Below are positions 1-6,979 of a stretch of DNA of 48,364 bases, one piece after another. The notes beneath the pieces are model-generated. The model was given only the letters and a program-made list of their open reading frames with translations. It made no database searches and had not been told where the DNA came from. The stretch spans positions 1 through 48,364 of the IMG/VR virus record IMGVR_UViG_3300045919_000515; one strand, 5' to 3'. Numbering within the stretch: position 1 is the stretch's first letter; each line of letters starts with the position of its first letter. Source of the stretch: a virus. The translations under genes and the position numbers were made by a program.

Positions 1-8
1 CATTTGAA

Positions 9-16
9 TTATTTAA
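9..16 (-). promoter_or_regulatory. Late-type box TTAAATAA before a gene that leaves the window
   Basis: Minus-strand TTAAATAA lies 5 bases before an ATG at 3..1, the first codon of a gene cut by the window edge. It matches the TAAATA boxes in front of the other 1-10 kb genes. Confidence 0.45.
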
Positions 17-25
17 TACAAACTC

Positions 26-400
26 TCAGACAATCACTATATTAGTTGTTGTGCCAGACAATGAAAATATATTCATCGTTTCGCTGCTCGTTGACCAGCC
101 TGCCGCGTTAAATGGCATAAATGTTACAGTGCATTGAACGTTGGTAATAGGCAAACTAAACTGCACAATATTATCATTTAAAACCGTATAATCAAGAAGT
201 TGCCCAGTAAGCCCGGGTTGTCTCGTAAAATAGTTGACTGCAGTCAATGACGTATAAAATTGCGCACGAGTAGCTGATAAAATAATACCAGATAGCTTAG
301 TAAAATTGCGGCCCTCAAGTGTAATAATTGCGGAGGTTCCTCTATTGAGAGTATAATCTCCGTATAATTTTACCCCATTAACTGTAATGCTAGTTATCAT
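26..400 (-). CDS. Late protein of unknown function, beta-rich
   Basis: A 124-residue protein rich in Thr, Ser, Asn and Ile with alternating hydrophobic stretches, as in a beta-sandwich. No signal peptide, membrane segment or known motif is visible. Its ATG overlaps the stop of the gp15-like gene by 4 bases, so it is translated from the same late mRNA. A virion role is suggested only by this position. I do not recognise the family. Confidence 0.75.
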   Translation of the reverse strand: MITSITVNGVKLYGDYTLNRGTSAIITLEGRNFTKLSGIILSATRAQFYTSLTAVNYFTRQPGLTGQLLDYTVLNDNIVQFSLPITNVQCTVTFMPFNAAGWSTSSETMNIFSLSGTTTNIVIV

Positions 401-1152
401 GGTCCGCCTGAAAGTTCAAATTGCTCAGTCTCAGTTATTAACCCAGTTGATAAAGGCCATGAATACGTATCTCCAGATAGTGATTCATAATCAGTTATTA
501 TATTCTCTGCATTAAAATTTGTTTTAAGATAGTAGACGTTATTGGATAAAATATCATCCGTGCTTTTAAATAGCCAGCCTTTAATAGTAAATGAAGTATC
601 AGCTAAAATTCGCGCTTTATCAGATCCTTTTAGATCTGTTGGATATTGCAAATTGATATCTCCATTCCATTGAACTTCGCTTCTAATCTCTTGTAGTTGT
701 GGAAGGTTAAACTCTTTAGGGACTGGCCAACTTATAACAATGTAGGGGTTTGTATACGGCACAAAATTGCTGATAATTTGATCCATATCAGTTTGATAGC
801 GTGCAATTATAGACATATTAACAGTAACATTAACCGGTACTGGCATTCTAAGATGTGCTGATGCTTTAGATTTACCTCCTGAATAATAAAATCCTTGAAC
901 CTTGTTAAAAACGCGACTTGTGTCTCTTTGAATATTGCTAATAGTTAGTGCAACAGCTGGGATTGTTATTGTTTTTGCTAGATTAACAATATCGTAAAGC
1001 ACACGCTGTTTTGGAGCATACACATAACGAACATTAATTTTATTCAACTCTGTTCTATCTCTGTTAAATCTCCCAATAACAACATCATCAAAAACAGCCA
1101 CAAATTGTGTGAGCATGTCATGGAGTTCAAAATGAAACGGTCTTTGAATCAT
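397..1152 (-). CDS. T4 gp15-like tail sheath stabilizer / tail completion protein
   Basis: 251 residues. The order of conserved blocks matches T4 gp15: an N-terminal VVIGR..R with V.YAPKQR (gp15 has QIKR..R and ITYASKEH), a central TIPAVALTI block, then MSIIARYQTDMDQIISNFVP (gp15 SIFTRYEDDMFQIVEQILPY), and a C-terminal FTIKGWLFKSTDD (gp15 FEVNGWMYPPVDD). In T4 this protein caps the contracted-tail tube and sheath and joins tail to head. It sits in a chain of 4-base overlaps with both neighbours. The length is near that of gp15 (about 270). Assignment is by remembered motifs, not by alignment. Confidence 0.8.
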   Translation of the reverse strand: MIQRPFHFELHDMLTQFVAVFDDVVIGRFNRDRTELNKINVRYVYAPKQRVLYDIVNLAKTITIPAVALTISNIQRDTSRVFNKVQGFYYSGGKSKASAHLRMPVPVNVTVNMSIIARYQTDMDQIISNFVPYTNPYIVISWPVPKEFNLPQLQEIRSEVQWNGDINLQYPTDLKGSDKARILADTSFTIKGWLFKSTDDILSNNVYYLKTNFNAENIITDYESLSGDTYSWPLSTGLITETEQFELSGGP

Positions 1153-1538
1153 AGATGTGAAACGAGTGAATTAGCCAATTCTAATTTTGGCACTATTTGA
1201 CTATATTTACCAGCCAGCTCTAAACTAGAAACTTGCCCAACAATATCATGAACTAATTTCTTCACGTCTTTTTTTGACATTTTCCCATACCCTTTGACGT
1301 TAATAATTTCTTCTTCATTAGCGATTTCGGCGCCAGAACCCATTCGTGCTTGACTAAAATTACCACCACCTCCAGCAGGCATTAAACTGGTGCGCATTGC
1401 GGTGCTATTTTTAACATCAGACTTTGGTGCCAGTCCAGGGATTTGCTTTTTTCTTTGCTGATCCCACTCACGTGAATTGTTATAGCTACCTTCGCTAATA
1501 ACTTCATACACTTTTGACATCTCTTTAAAGTCATTCAT
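1149..1538 (-). CDS. Late protein of unknown function
   Basis: 129 residues from the ATG at 1538. A longer reading from 1601 would run through the terminator hairpin at 1551-1580, so the shorter start is preferred; it also has the late box TTAAATAG 4 bases upstream. The N-terminus (FKEMSKVYEVISEG) is a short amphipathic helix like the leaders of T4-type internal or scaffold proteins. A Gly-rich linker (PAGGGG) follows, then a Lys-rich helical end. The stop overlaps the gp15-like start. Function unknown. Confidence 0.7.
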   Translation of the reverse strand: MNDFKEMSKVYEVISEGSYNNSREWDQQRKKQIPGLAPKSDVKNSTAMRTSLMPAGGGGNFSQARMGSGAEIANEEEIINVKGYGKMSKKDVKKLVHDIVGQVSSLELAGKYSQIVPKLELANSLVSHL

Positions 1539-1542
1539 AGTA

Positions 1543-1550
1543 CTATTTAA
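1543..1550 (-). promoter_or_regulatory. Late-type box TTAAATAG
   Basis: Minus-strand TTAAATAG with a 4-base spacer to the ATG at 1538, directly after the terminator of the gene upstream. It would start the mRNA that carries the gp15-like gene. No Shine-Dalgarno is seen. Confidence 0.45.
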
Positions 1551-1580
1551 TAAAAAAAGCCGAGCTTTAAAGCTCGGCTT
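1551..1580 (-). terminator. Intrinsic terminator
   Basis: A perfect 12-base palindrome arm (AAGCCGAGCTTT and its complement) is followed on the minus strand by a run of seven T. It ends the transcript of the 1602-2105 gene. Confidence 0.85.
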
Positions 1581-1601
1581 TATAGTAAAAAGATATGGCA
1601 A

Positions 1602-2105
1602 TTAGCCATTCAATAAATTAATGCGTCTTAAATTTGGATCTGAATTTGTACCAAGAGCTGACTGCTGTAAGAATACTGTTGAAGCTGCTGCCGGTACTGC
1701 AAATACAATAGAGCTTCTATTTGCAAATAATGCTGCAGCTGTTATTGTTTGAAATACGCTCGCTGATGTTGGCGCAATACCTACTGTTAGAGCAGAGCGA
1801 GTAACATCACCTGAATTACCAACTGCACCGTTTGTTGAAGAAAGAATAACAACATATGTTGCAGCCAATGCTGAGAACCCGGCAAGCTCTGAAGAATTGT
1901 ATCCAATACCAACAACGGCTTGGTTATTAACCGTAGCGCTTGTAGAGCTTAATGCAAAGAAAACTACTGGCGCTGTTGATGGAAAATTAAATCCAGCTGA
2001 TGTTGCCGTCAAGGCAGTGCTGAAGGAAGATAGAGAATAAGGCCCCAAACCTGCTGGGATGCCTAAAAGTAGTGGATCGTAGACCGCGTCAGAGAAGAGT
2101 GCCAT
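1602..2105 (-). CDS. Probable virion protein, Ala/Ser/Thr-rich
   Basis: 167 residues, very rich in Ala, Ser, Thr, Val and Asn, with few charges. This composition is common in phage head decoration or fibre-like proteins. It is a single-gene transcript: late box ATAAATAT 5 bases before the ATG and a strong terminator right after the stop, as for an abundant structural protein. No catalytic motif or signal peptide. Family not recognised. Confidence 0.75.
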   Translation of the reverse strand: MALFSDAVYDPLLLGIPAGLGPYSLSSFSTALTATSAGFNFPSTAPVVFFALSSTSATVNNQAVVGIGYNSSELAGFSALAATYVVILSSTNGAVGNSGDVTRSALTVGIAPTSASVFQTITAAALFANRSSIVFAVPAAASTVFLQQSALGTNSDPNLRRINLLNG

Positions 2106-2110
2106 ATGTT

Positions 2111-2118
2111 ATATTTAT
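2111..2118 (-). promoter_or_regulatory. Late-type box ATAAATAT
   Basis: Minus-strand ATAAATAT, 5 bases before the ATG at 2105. No Shine-Dalgarno between them. Confidence 0.5.
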
Positions 2119-2136
2119 TTCAACATGCACATTTTT

Positions 2137-2379
2137 TTACTTATCCCATGCTTTAATTGGACATTCTGCAAGTTCTATTTTAGTTTTAACTCTTAAAAAG
2201 CAGCCGCATTTAGCACAGCGCTTGCTTCTAGCCACAAAAAAAGCACAAGATTGGCACGTTTTGTACCGCTCTTGTGCTTTAATTTTAGAAGCAAAAAATG
2301 CTGAACCGCTAAACACACCTTGAATTACTATCCAAGCAAAATGAGCAAACTCTTGAAGCATGGATAGTAATGAAGGCAT
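2137..2379 (-). CDS. Small zinc-ribbon protein
   Basis: 80 residues. A hydrophobic stretch at about residues 8-30 is followed by CQSC and, 14 residues on, CAKCGC and a last Cys before PIKAW. This CxxC/CxxC layout binds one zinc and is familiar from small phage proteins with a CGC-F-KTK core. Late box ATAAATAT lies 3 bases before the ATG. A plus-strand frame over the same bases (2072-2323) is a shadow. The exact role is unknown. Confidence 0.75.
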   Translation of the reverse strand: MPSLLSMLQEFAHFAWIVIQGVFSGSAFFASKIKAQERYKTCQSCAFFVARSKRCAKCGCFLRVKTKIELAECPIKAWDK

Positions 2380-2382
2380 TCA

Positions 2383-2390
2383 ATATTTAT
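2383..2390 (-). promoter_or_regulatory. Late-type box ATAAATAT
   Basis: Minus-strand ATAAATAT, 3 bases before the ATG at 2379; a transcript started from it would be leaderless. Confidence 0.45.
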
Positions 2391-3259
2391 CCTTGCCAAT
2401 TAGCTGGCGGCGTTGCATACTGTGCTGGAAACCCTGTTGGCAGGGATACTAACTTCTCTTCAACGAGTTTAATACCCATATTTTCAAGATTTTGCTTACT
2501 GTTATAAAACACCTCTTGAACGAGAAATGGCGTTGTTGAGTCTCTGGTAAACAGCGTTGTTGTCACAGAGTCCTTAATTTTTTGACCCCAAGTTGTACCG
2601 TGATCAAATGAAACGCTTTGAGCAGTTGACGCATTGCTTGCACCAGCATTCTGACTTGCTGAGTTAAAGGATGAAGTGTTCGTTGCATATCCCATCAATC
2701 TGGTTGTGCTGGATCCAGTTGATCCTGAATAACTAGCTGTTGCTGATCTAAATACTAAATCAGATTTAACAGGCTGTTGATCAAGTGTTGGGTTATAGTC
2801 ATTAATCCACCACTTACCTCCGTTTAATACAGAAGTGCCTCCAAGTGATCCATATGAGTATGCTGGTACATACTTTTCTTTATAGACCGCTAAAGCAATT
2901 ACACCAGTGTTGCTTGCATCCCCTTTGCTGGCAGCGTAGCTTTTTTCTTTTTTAGTGAATTTAAAAGCACCCACCTCTTGACTATCTTTGCGATATCCTT
3001 TAATGGCGATTTTACCCCAGGCTTCAATGATGTATCCCCTATCTGAATATGATGCAGTCGCACCATTCATAACAGAGAGTCCATCAACAGCCACAACCGC
3101 TTCAACTCGACTGCTACTATTATTCTTTATTTCAATAGTATACTCAGTATCCTCTCTCGATTCTAAAAAGAATTTATCATCTTGCTGATAAATTCGCATT
3201 GGTCTTCCACCACTAGCATGGACAGACAGTTCTATTCCGTTTTTGTTTATTGTATTCAT
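2387..3259 (-). CDS. Phage hypothetical protein with a VDGLSV/RGYI beta domain, likely virion
   Basis: 290 residues. Residues about 1-105 form a beta domain with VAVDGLSVMNG, then SDRGYIIEAWGKIAIKGYRK and AFKFT, a pattern seen in many phage and bacterial hypothetical proteins. The middle (170-230) is Ser/Thr/Asn-rich and low in complexity. The tail ends in a Pro/Gln-rich segment. It has a real ribosome site (GGAG, 7 bases before ATG), unlike its neighbours. The stop lies within the late box of the next gene. A surface virion protein is likely but not shown. Confidence 0.75.
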   Translation of the reverse strand: MNTINKNGIELSVHASGGRPMRIYQQDDKFFLESREDTEYTIEIKNNSSSRVEAVVAVDGLSVMNGATASYSDRGYIIEAWGKIAIKGYRKDSQEVGAFKFTKKEKSYAASKGDASNTGVIALAVYKEKYVPAYSYGSLGGTSVLNGGKWWINDYNPTLDQQPVKSDLVFRSATASYSGSTGSSTTRLMGYATNTSSFNSASQNAGASNASTAQSVSFDHGTTWGQKIKDSVTTTLFTRDSTTPFLVQEVFYNSKQNLENMGIKLVEEKLVSLPTGFPAQYATPPANWQG

Positions 3260-3322
3260 ATGTTACTCCAGCACACAATGTGCGAGATTAACAATATTTT
3301 AATCTCTTAACTTGGAAATCAA

Positions 3323-3640
3323 CTAGTCTAAACTGCCAAATTCACCAGAACCCATTTCTTTACCACGCTGATGAAATGCTTTACCAAATGTACCAAGCTT
3401 ATATCCTTGCGCGTGGGGGAATTTTGAGTAGACTTGCTTGTTTAAATCCAGTTTTGGATCAATTGCAATCACTGTTTTTGATGTGATGCCCGGTTTTTCT
3501 TGGATAGTAATTTCCGCCCAAACCTTCCCATCTGTGTCTGCATCGCCAGGACCGTAAGGTGGATGACTATTATGCTTCCCCAAAGCAATGGAATTATCAT
3601 ACGCTTCGGCAATTAATTGATCATCTTTGATTTGTGGCAT
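3323..3640 (-). CDS. Late protein of unknown function with an LIAEAY leader
   Basis: 105 residues. The N-terminus QLIAEAYDN resembles the EFIAEA capsid-targeting leader of T4 internal proteins, where the prohead protease cuts after Glu. The rest is Gly/Lys/His-rich with no known motif (HPPYGPGDAD near residue 26). The late box TTAAATAA is 4 bases upstream. The leader resemblance is visible; packaging in the head is inference. Confidence 0.7.
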   Translation of the reverse strand: MPQIKDDQLIAEAYDNSIALGKHNSHPPYGPGDADTDGKVWAEITIQEKPGITSKTVIAIDPKLDLNKQVYSKFPHAQGYKLGTFGKAFHQRGKEMGSGEFGSLD

Positions 3641-3644
3641 ATAA

Positions 3645-3652
3645 TTATTTAA
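3645..3652 (-). promoter_or_regulatory. Late-type box TTAAATAA
   Basis: Minus-strand TTAAATAA, 4 bases before the ATG at 3640. Confidence 0.45.
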
Positions 3653-3984
3653 TAACGCGAAGGAAAGTTAATAAAGAGAGGTTTCCGTTCCCCGGAACTA
3701 TCTATGCCTAATTCTTTTTGGCCTGGTTCCGCAGCTTTTCCAGGAACCCAGCGAACGTTGCAAATATCTTTATACTTGAGGAACCACGCCCGGAGTTCCT
3801 TGTTAGTCATTTTATCAGCAAGATGCCTTCCCAGGAACTGCATCAATACAGCTTCCCTATTATAATCTTGGGAACGATTAGTTATAGTTCCTTCAACACG
3901 CTTTGGTCCATTGGAACCAAGAACAATAGCAGAAACATGGAAGTGTCCAGAGTTTTCATTTAAAAATTGCATAAAGGAAATCAT
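3649..3984 (-). CDS. Late protein of unknown function with a T4-type leader (ISFMQFLNEN)
   Basis: 111 residues. It opens with MISFMQFLNEN, the same kind of aromatic leader ending in L-x-E that T4 internal proteins use for capsid targeting (MKTYQEFIAE). The body has a helical middle (NREAVLMQFLGRHLADKM) and ends in LFINFPSRY. The late box ATAAATAA is 4 bases upstream. It is the last gene before the NDFM family and shares the leader style of that family without the NDFM header. Confidence 0.7.
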   Translation of the reverse strand: MISFMQFLNENSGHFHVSAIVLGSNGPKRVEGTITNRSQDYNREAVLMQFLGRHLADKMTNKELRAWFLKYKDICNVRWVPGKAAEPGQKELGIDSSGERKPLFINFPSRY

Positions 3985-3988
3985 CGGT

Positions 3989-3996
3989 TTATTTAT
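3989..3996 (-). promoter_or_regulatory. Late-type box ATAAATAA
   Basis: Minus-strand ATAAATAA, 4 bases before the ATG at 3984 and overlapping the end of the gene upstream. Confidence 0.45.
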
Positions 3997-4253
3997 GCAA
4001 CTGGGTCATGGTCGTTCATTAATAGACCCATCACAGTCTTAATATGGTAATCTATTCGCGGGTGGTTCTTAATATTATCTGGTAAGTCGCGCTGAATATG
4101 ATCAGCAACAAAATGCGTTAAACTTGCAAAATCTCTTGAGCTCTGTTCGTTTTCGTAGTGAGTATATAAATCACCAATATAATCTGAAACAGTGGTGTTT
4201 AACTCTTCTGCCTCTTTCTTTAGATCACTATAAATTAAAGAACGTATATACAA
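3993..4253 (-). pseudogene. Frame-shifted C-terminal part of the three-module NDFM protein
   Basis: This frame has no ATG near its start (first usable codon TTG at 4253). Read further upstream in the same frame it gives DAIEQSDLYIRSL, exactly what should follow the third header NENDFMKGL of the gene at 4235-4840. One missing base near 4276 therefore splits one protein into two frames. The 86-residue segment is helical (DLKKEAEELN, HFVADHIQRDL). It could be an assembly error, a real mutation, or a separately started product. Confidence 0.6.
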
Positions 4254-4840
4254 ATCACTTTGTTCAATGGCGTCAACCCTTTCATAAAATCATTCTCATT
4301 TAAAACTTCTTGATGCTGTAAAATCCAGCGAGCTAATACATCAACAGTAACGCCACTACCAACTACAGCAACTGCTAATGCGTCTCTTATAAAAGAAGGT
4401 GTCGGATCTAGACCATAATGTATCACGTGTCGTAAAAAATCCTTTTTTGTCTGGTCTGAGGTTGGTGTGAGTAATTTCCAATAGCACCAGCGCTCATATG
4501 CTTTTTTTACCATTTCTTCAAAGTTAATATCAACATCATCCAAACCAGCTATAAAGTCCTGATCACTTTCTAAGACCATTTTTGGATTAGCTTGAAGAGT
4601 CTTTAAAAGATCATTTACGTTAACTCCAAATTTTTGTGAAGCTTGTTTAAGTACTTTGCCAGACCAAGTATGTGGATTAACTGAATTGGATGCAAATGTG
4701 TGTGGATTTCTGTTACATGGAAGCACCTCAGTGACTTCCTTCCAACGCTTAAACGCCCAAATTAAGGCACCTTGAATTTTATCAAGTTCATCGACACCAT
4801 TCATGAAATCATTTTCAAAATATAATTTAAATGGCTTCAT
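4235..4840 (-). CDS. NDFM-family protein, three headers, frameshifted at its end
   Basis: The ATG at 4840 gives a leader (MKPFKLYFE) followed by three header copies: NDFMNGVDELDKI (about residue 10), DQDFIAGLDDVDI (about 93) and NDFMKGL (about 184). After each full header comes a helical body with A..A..RW and a V..NDLLKTLQANPK end. Each copy is preceded by a Glu in a [YVL]-x-E context. After the third header the frame runs into a stop 13 codons on, while the expected sequence continues in the next frame (3993-4253). Overlaps its upstream neighbour by 14 bases. Function unknown; possible capsid-internal polyprotein. Confidence 0.75.
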   Translation of the reverse strand: MKPFKLYFENDFMNGVDELDKIQGALIWAFKRWKEVTEVLPCNRNPHTFASNSVNPHTWSGKVLKQASQKFGVNVNDLLKTLQANPKMVLESDQDFIAGLDDVDINFEEMVKKAYERWCYWKLLTPTSDQTKKDFLRHVIHYGLDPTPSFIRDALAVAVVGSGVTVDVLARWILQHQEVLNENDFMKGLTPLNKVICIYVL

Positions 4841-5126
4841 CGATTCCTTTAAACGCACCGGGGTTCTTTTGGAGGTATTTTATAATATATTTAGCACGAC
4901 TCTTACCAACCACTTTAACGAGATCTTCAAAAGCCATCGTAAGTGAACTATAATGTACCCGCAACTCCTCGATAAAAGATTGCAAAGACATTGGAGCGTA
5001 TCCAATACGAAGATATTCACGCCAAGCGAGTTTAATATCACGAAGAATCTCTAGATCTCCTTCAAGGTTGTCTAGACCTTTCATAAAATCGTTTTCAAGG
5101 ACAGTATATAGTTCGTTGAAGGTCAT
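4827..5126 (-). CDS. NDFM-family protein, single helical module
   Basis: 99 residues: leader MTFNELYTVLE, then header NDFMKGLDNLEGDL, then a helical body with IKLAWREY and a ...YLQKNPGAF end. The body matches the modules of the polyproteins upstream (A/I..AW, ..L..NP). The leader is nearly identical to that of the next gene upstream (MTFNELYTILE), so the two arose by duplication. Start overlaps the previous stop by 4 bases. Confidence 0.75.
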   Translation of the reverse strand: MTFNELYTVLENDFMKGLDNLEGDLEILRDIKLAWREYLRIGYAPMSLQSFIEELRVHYSSLTMAFEDLVKVVGKSRAKYIIKYLQKNPGAFKGIDEAI

Positions 5127-5635
5127 TTAATTTTTACTCCGTTTTTATACCACACTTTAGTGCCATCAGCCCATTCCACAGCAGGGCCATCGTCGCGATG
5201 AAGCACTCCGTTTTTATACCACGCTTTAGAGCCATCAGCCCGTTCCACAGCAGGTCCATTATCGCGATGCCATTTTCCATCTTTCCACCACTCTTTGGTG
5301 CCATCAGCATTTTCTATAGCAGGGCCATCGTCGCGATGACGTTTTCCGTTTTTCCACCACGTTTTAGAGCCACTAGCCCATTCTATAGCAGGTCCATTAT
5401 CGCGATGGTGCTCTCCGTTTTTATACCATATTTTAGAGCCATCAAAAGTTAAAACGCAATCTTTTTCTAAACTTTTTGGTTTATTTTTAAGACTTTTAGC
5501 GACCCAACCTTCTCCACACTTTTCTAAGTCGTTTGGATTAACTCCGATTTTATGAAAAAACGCTTCTTTATCAACGTCATCTAAGCCATTCATAAAATCG
5601 TTTTCAAGGATAGTATATAGCTCGTTGAAGGTCAT
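5123..5635 (-). CDS. NDFM-family protein with WYKNG/HRDDGPA repeats
   Basis: 170 residues: leader MTFNELYTILE, header NDFMNGLDDVDKEA, a linker with EKCGEGWVAKSLKNKPKSLE, then repeats of about 26 residues of the form DGSKxWYKNGxxHRDDGPAxEWA (four full copies and a final partial one). Such MORN-like WYKNG repeats are common in phage and bacterial proteins of unknown function. The header-linker part and the final DGSKVWYKNGVKIK are repeated in the next gene upstream, a recent duplication. Confidence 0.8.
   Translation of the reverse strand: MTFNELYTILENDFMNGLDDVDKEAFFHKIGVNPNDLEKCGEGWVAKSLKNKPKSLEKDCVLTFDGSKIWYKNGEHHRDNGPAIEWASGSKTWWKNGKRHRDDGPAIENADGTKEWWKDGKWHRDNGPAVERADGSKAWYKNGVLHRDDGPAVEWADGTKVWYKNGVKIK
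5141..5450 (-). repeat. In-gene tandem repeat, about 78 bases per unit
   Basis: Consecutive units encode the HRDDGPA-WYKNG repeats; the bases are similar enough to be seen directly (gcagggccatcgtcgcgatg recurs). The period is a multiple of three, so copy number can change without loss of frame. Not a CRISPR array. Confidence 0.75.
5454..5605 (-). repeat. Duplicated header-linker segment (copy 1)
   Basis: Nearly identical to 5689-5840: both encode NDFMNGLDDVDKEA and the EGWVAKSLKNKPKSLE linker. The flanking 5127-5160 and 5637-5670 are also the same apart from one base. A recent tandem duplication. Confidence 0.75.
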
Positions 5636-6672
5636 TTAATTTTTACTCCGTTTTTATACCACACTTTAGAGCCATCAACAAACATGATACAATCTTTTTC
5701 TAAACTTTTTGGTTTATTTTTAAGACTTTTAGCGACCCAACCTTCTCCACACTTTTCAAAGTTAGTTGGATTACCTCCGATTTTATAGAAAAACGCTTCT
5801 TTATCAACGTCATCTAAGCCATTCATGAAGTCGTTTTCGAGAAGAGTCGGTGTCCATCTTGATTTGAGCCACCATTGAATAATATTTTTCCATTTAACGC
5901 GGTTGATATCAGCAAAATGATTAACCCAGCTTCTTGCAAATGAGTTCGGTTGACCATAGGCAACATTAATAAAATCGTCAAATTCTCTATCAGTTGTGCC
6001 AAATCGGTCATCTTCTTTCCAATGGCGGTAAGCAGCTTCTAGAACTTTTATATATTTTAGCTCATTATCCACTTCATCAACCCCATCCATGAAGTTGTTT
6101 TCCAATAGCTCTTTTGGATCCATTCGCAAAAGAAGATCTTTTAAAACTGCATAATCTACTTTAAATTTTTTAGAAGCTTCTCTTAATTCATTGCGCGCCG
6201 ATTTTGCTGTGAAAGTTTGGTCACCCTCATCGCTTATAAAATGAATAAATTGCTCATCATCTCCAGGCAGGGCCTCAAATGGTCTCATCCACTCTTCAAA
6301 CGCCCAATCAATTGCTTTTCTGTTTAAATCATCTTCAAGAGCATCAACACCGTCCATGAAGTCATTACTTTCGTTGATATTCATATCATGCGCTTGAGTC
6401 TTTAAAGCTCTATAAAGATCAATTGGCAGAATATTACCAATACTTGCTAAAGAAGTAAACCAGCCGGCTTTAAGAATCTCTGTGGTAAAAGACTCTACTT
6501 TAGCGCGCACATATTTCTTTGCTTGCTGCATTGAGCATCCTTGCACGCGCTGAACATCTTTGATCCAATCATCAAGAACTTTTTGCGCAGCAATAGGCGC
6601 CATTTCATCACCAAACCGCGGCACAACAGCAATTTCGTATAAGAGAGAAAGATCTTTTTGAAATTTATTCAT
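5632..6672 (-). CDS. NDFM-family protein with three headers and a single WYKNG end
   Basis: 346 residues. A first segment of about 100 residues starts MNKFQKDLSLLYE and has no header. Headers follow at about 103 (NDFMDGVDALEDDL), 192 (NNFMDGVDEVDNEL) and 280 (NDFMNGLDDVDKEA), each right after INE, LLE or LLE. The first two bodies are helical (A.DWAFEEW, A.AYRHW); the third is the linker plus one WYKNG unit. So one protein joins two body types behind the same header. (L/I)-x-E is the T4 prohead protease site type; cleavage is inference. Confidence 0.75.
   Translation of the reverse strand: MNKFQKDLSLLYEIAVVPRFGDEMAPIAAQKVLDDWIKDVQRVQGCSMQQAKKYVRAKVESFTTEILKAGWFTSLASIGNILPIDLYRALKTQAHDMNINESNDFMDGVDALEDDLNRKAIDWAFEEWMRPFEALPGDDEQFIHFISDEGDQTFTAKSARNELREASKKFKVDYAVLKDLLLRMDPKELLENNFMDGVDEVDNELKYIKVLEAAYRHWKEDDRFGTTDREFDDFINVAYGQPNSFARSWVNHFADINRVKWKNIIQWWLKSRWTPTLLENDFMNGLDDVDKEAFFYKIGGNPTNFEKCGEGWVAKSLKNKPKSLEKDCIMFVDGSKVWYKNGVKIK
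5689..5840 (-). repeat. Duplicated header-linker segment (copy 2)
   Basis: Partner of 5454-5605. In this copy the repeat array is reduced to one WYKNG unit. Confidence 0.75.
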
Positions 6673-6967
6673 GGTTCATTGTTGCTAGTTTATCAATAGC
6701 ATCGTCAGGCTTTACATTATTTTTTCCAGCCTGATAAAATATATATTTTCGAGCCCTCGATCCCCAAAGATCTCGGCTAACTTTAAAAATACCAAACTCG
6801 ACGTTTCTTGGTTGTTTATGATGAGGATCAGCTAACCACATCTCAAAAGCGTCTTTAACAGTCTTATCAACTGCAGCTTGATAATCAAGATCAGATTGCA
6901 TAGCATCAACACCTTTCATAAAGTCGTTTTCATAGAGCAGTGCAATATCTTTACTAGCTTTATCCAT
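6665..6967 (-). CDS. NDFM-family protein, single helical module
   Basis: 100 residues from the ATG at 6967 (chosen over an upstream start because a late box lies 4 bases before it). Leader MDKASKDIALLYE, header NDFMKGVDAMQSDL, body with AVDKTVKDAFEMW and ...AIDKLATMNHE. The leader matches that of the 7907-9079 gene (MDKTSKDIFKLYE). Overlaps the next gene by 8 bases. Confidence 0.75.
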   Translation of the reverse strand: MDKASKDIALLYENDFMKGVDAMQSDLDYQAAVDKTVKDAFEMWLADPHHKQPRNVEFGIFKVSRDLWGSRARKYIFYQAGKNNVKPDDAIDKLATMNHE

Positions 6968-6971
6968 ATGA

Positions 6972-6979
6972 TTATTTAA
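6972..6979 (-). promoter_or_regulatory. Late-type box TTAAATAA
   Basis: Minus-strand TTAAATAA, 4 bases before the ATG at 6967, inside the 3' end of the gene upstream. Confidence 0.4.

Noticed and set aside
5141-5450. CRISPR-like repeat array
   Set aside because: The repeats are in frame, 78 bases long without spacers, and encode WYKNG units.
5198-5452. Plus-strand reading frame over the WYKNG repeats
   Set aside because: It is the mirror of a repeat-coding gene with a leader and header on the minus strand.
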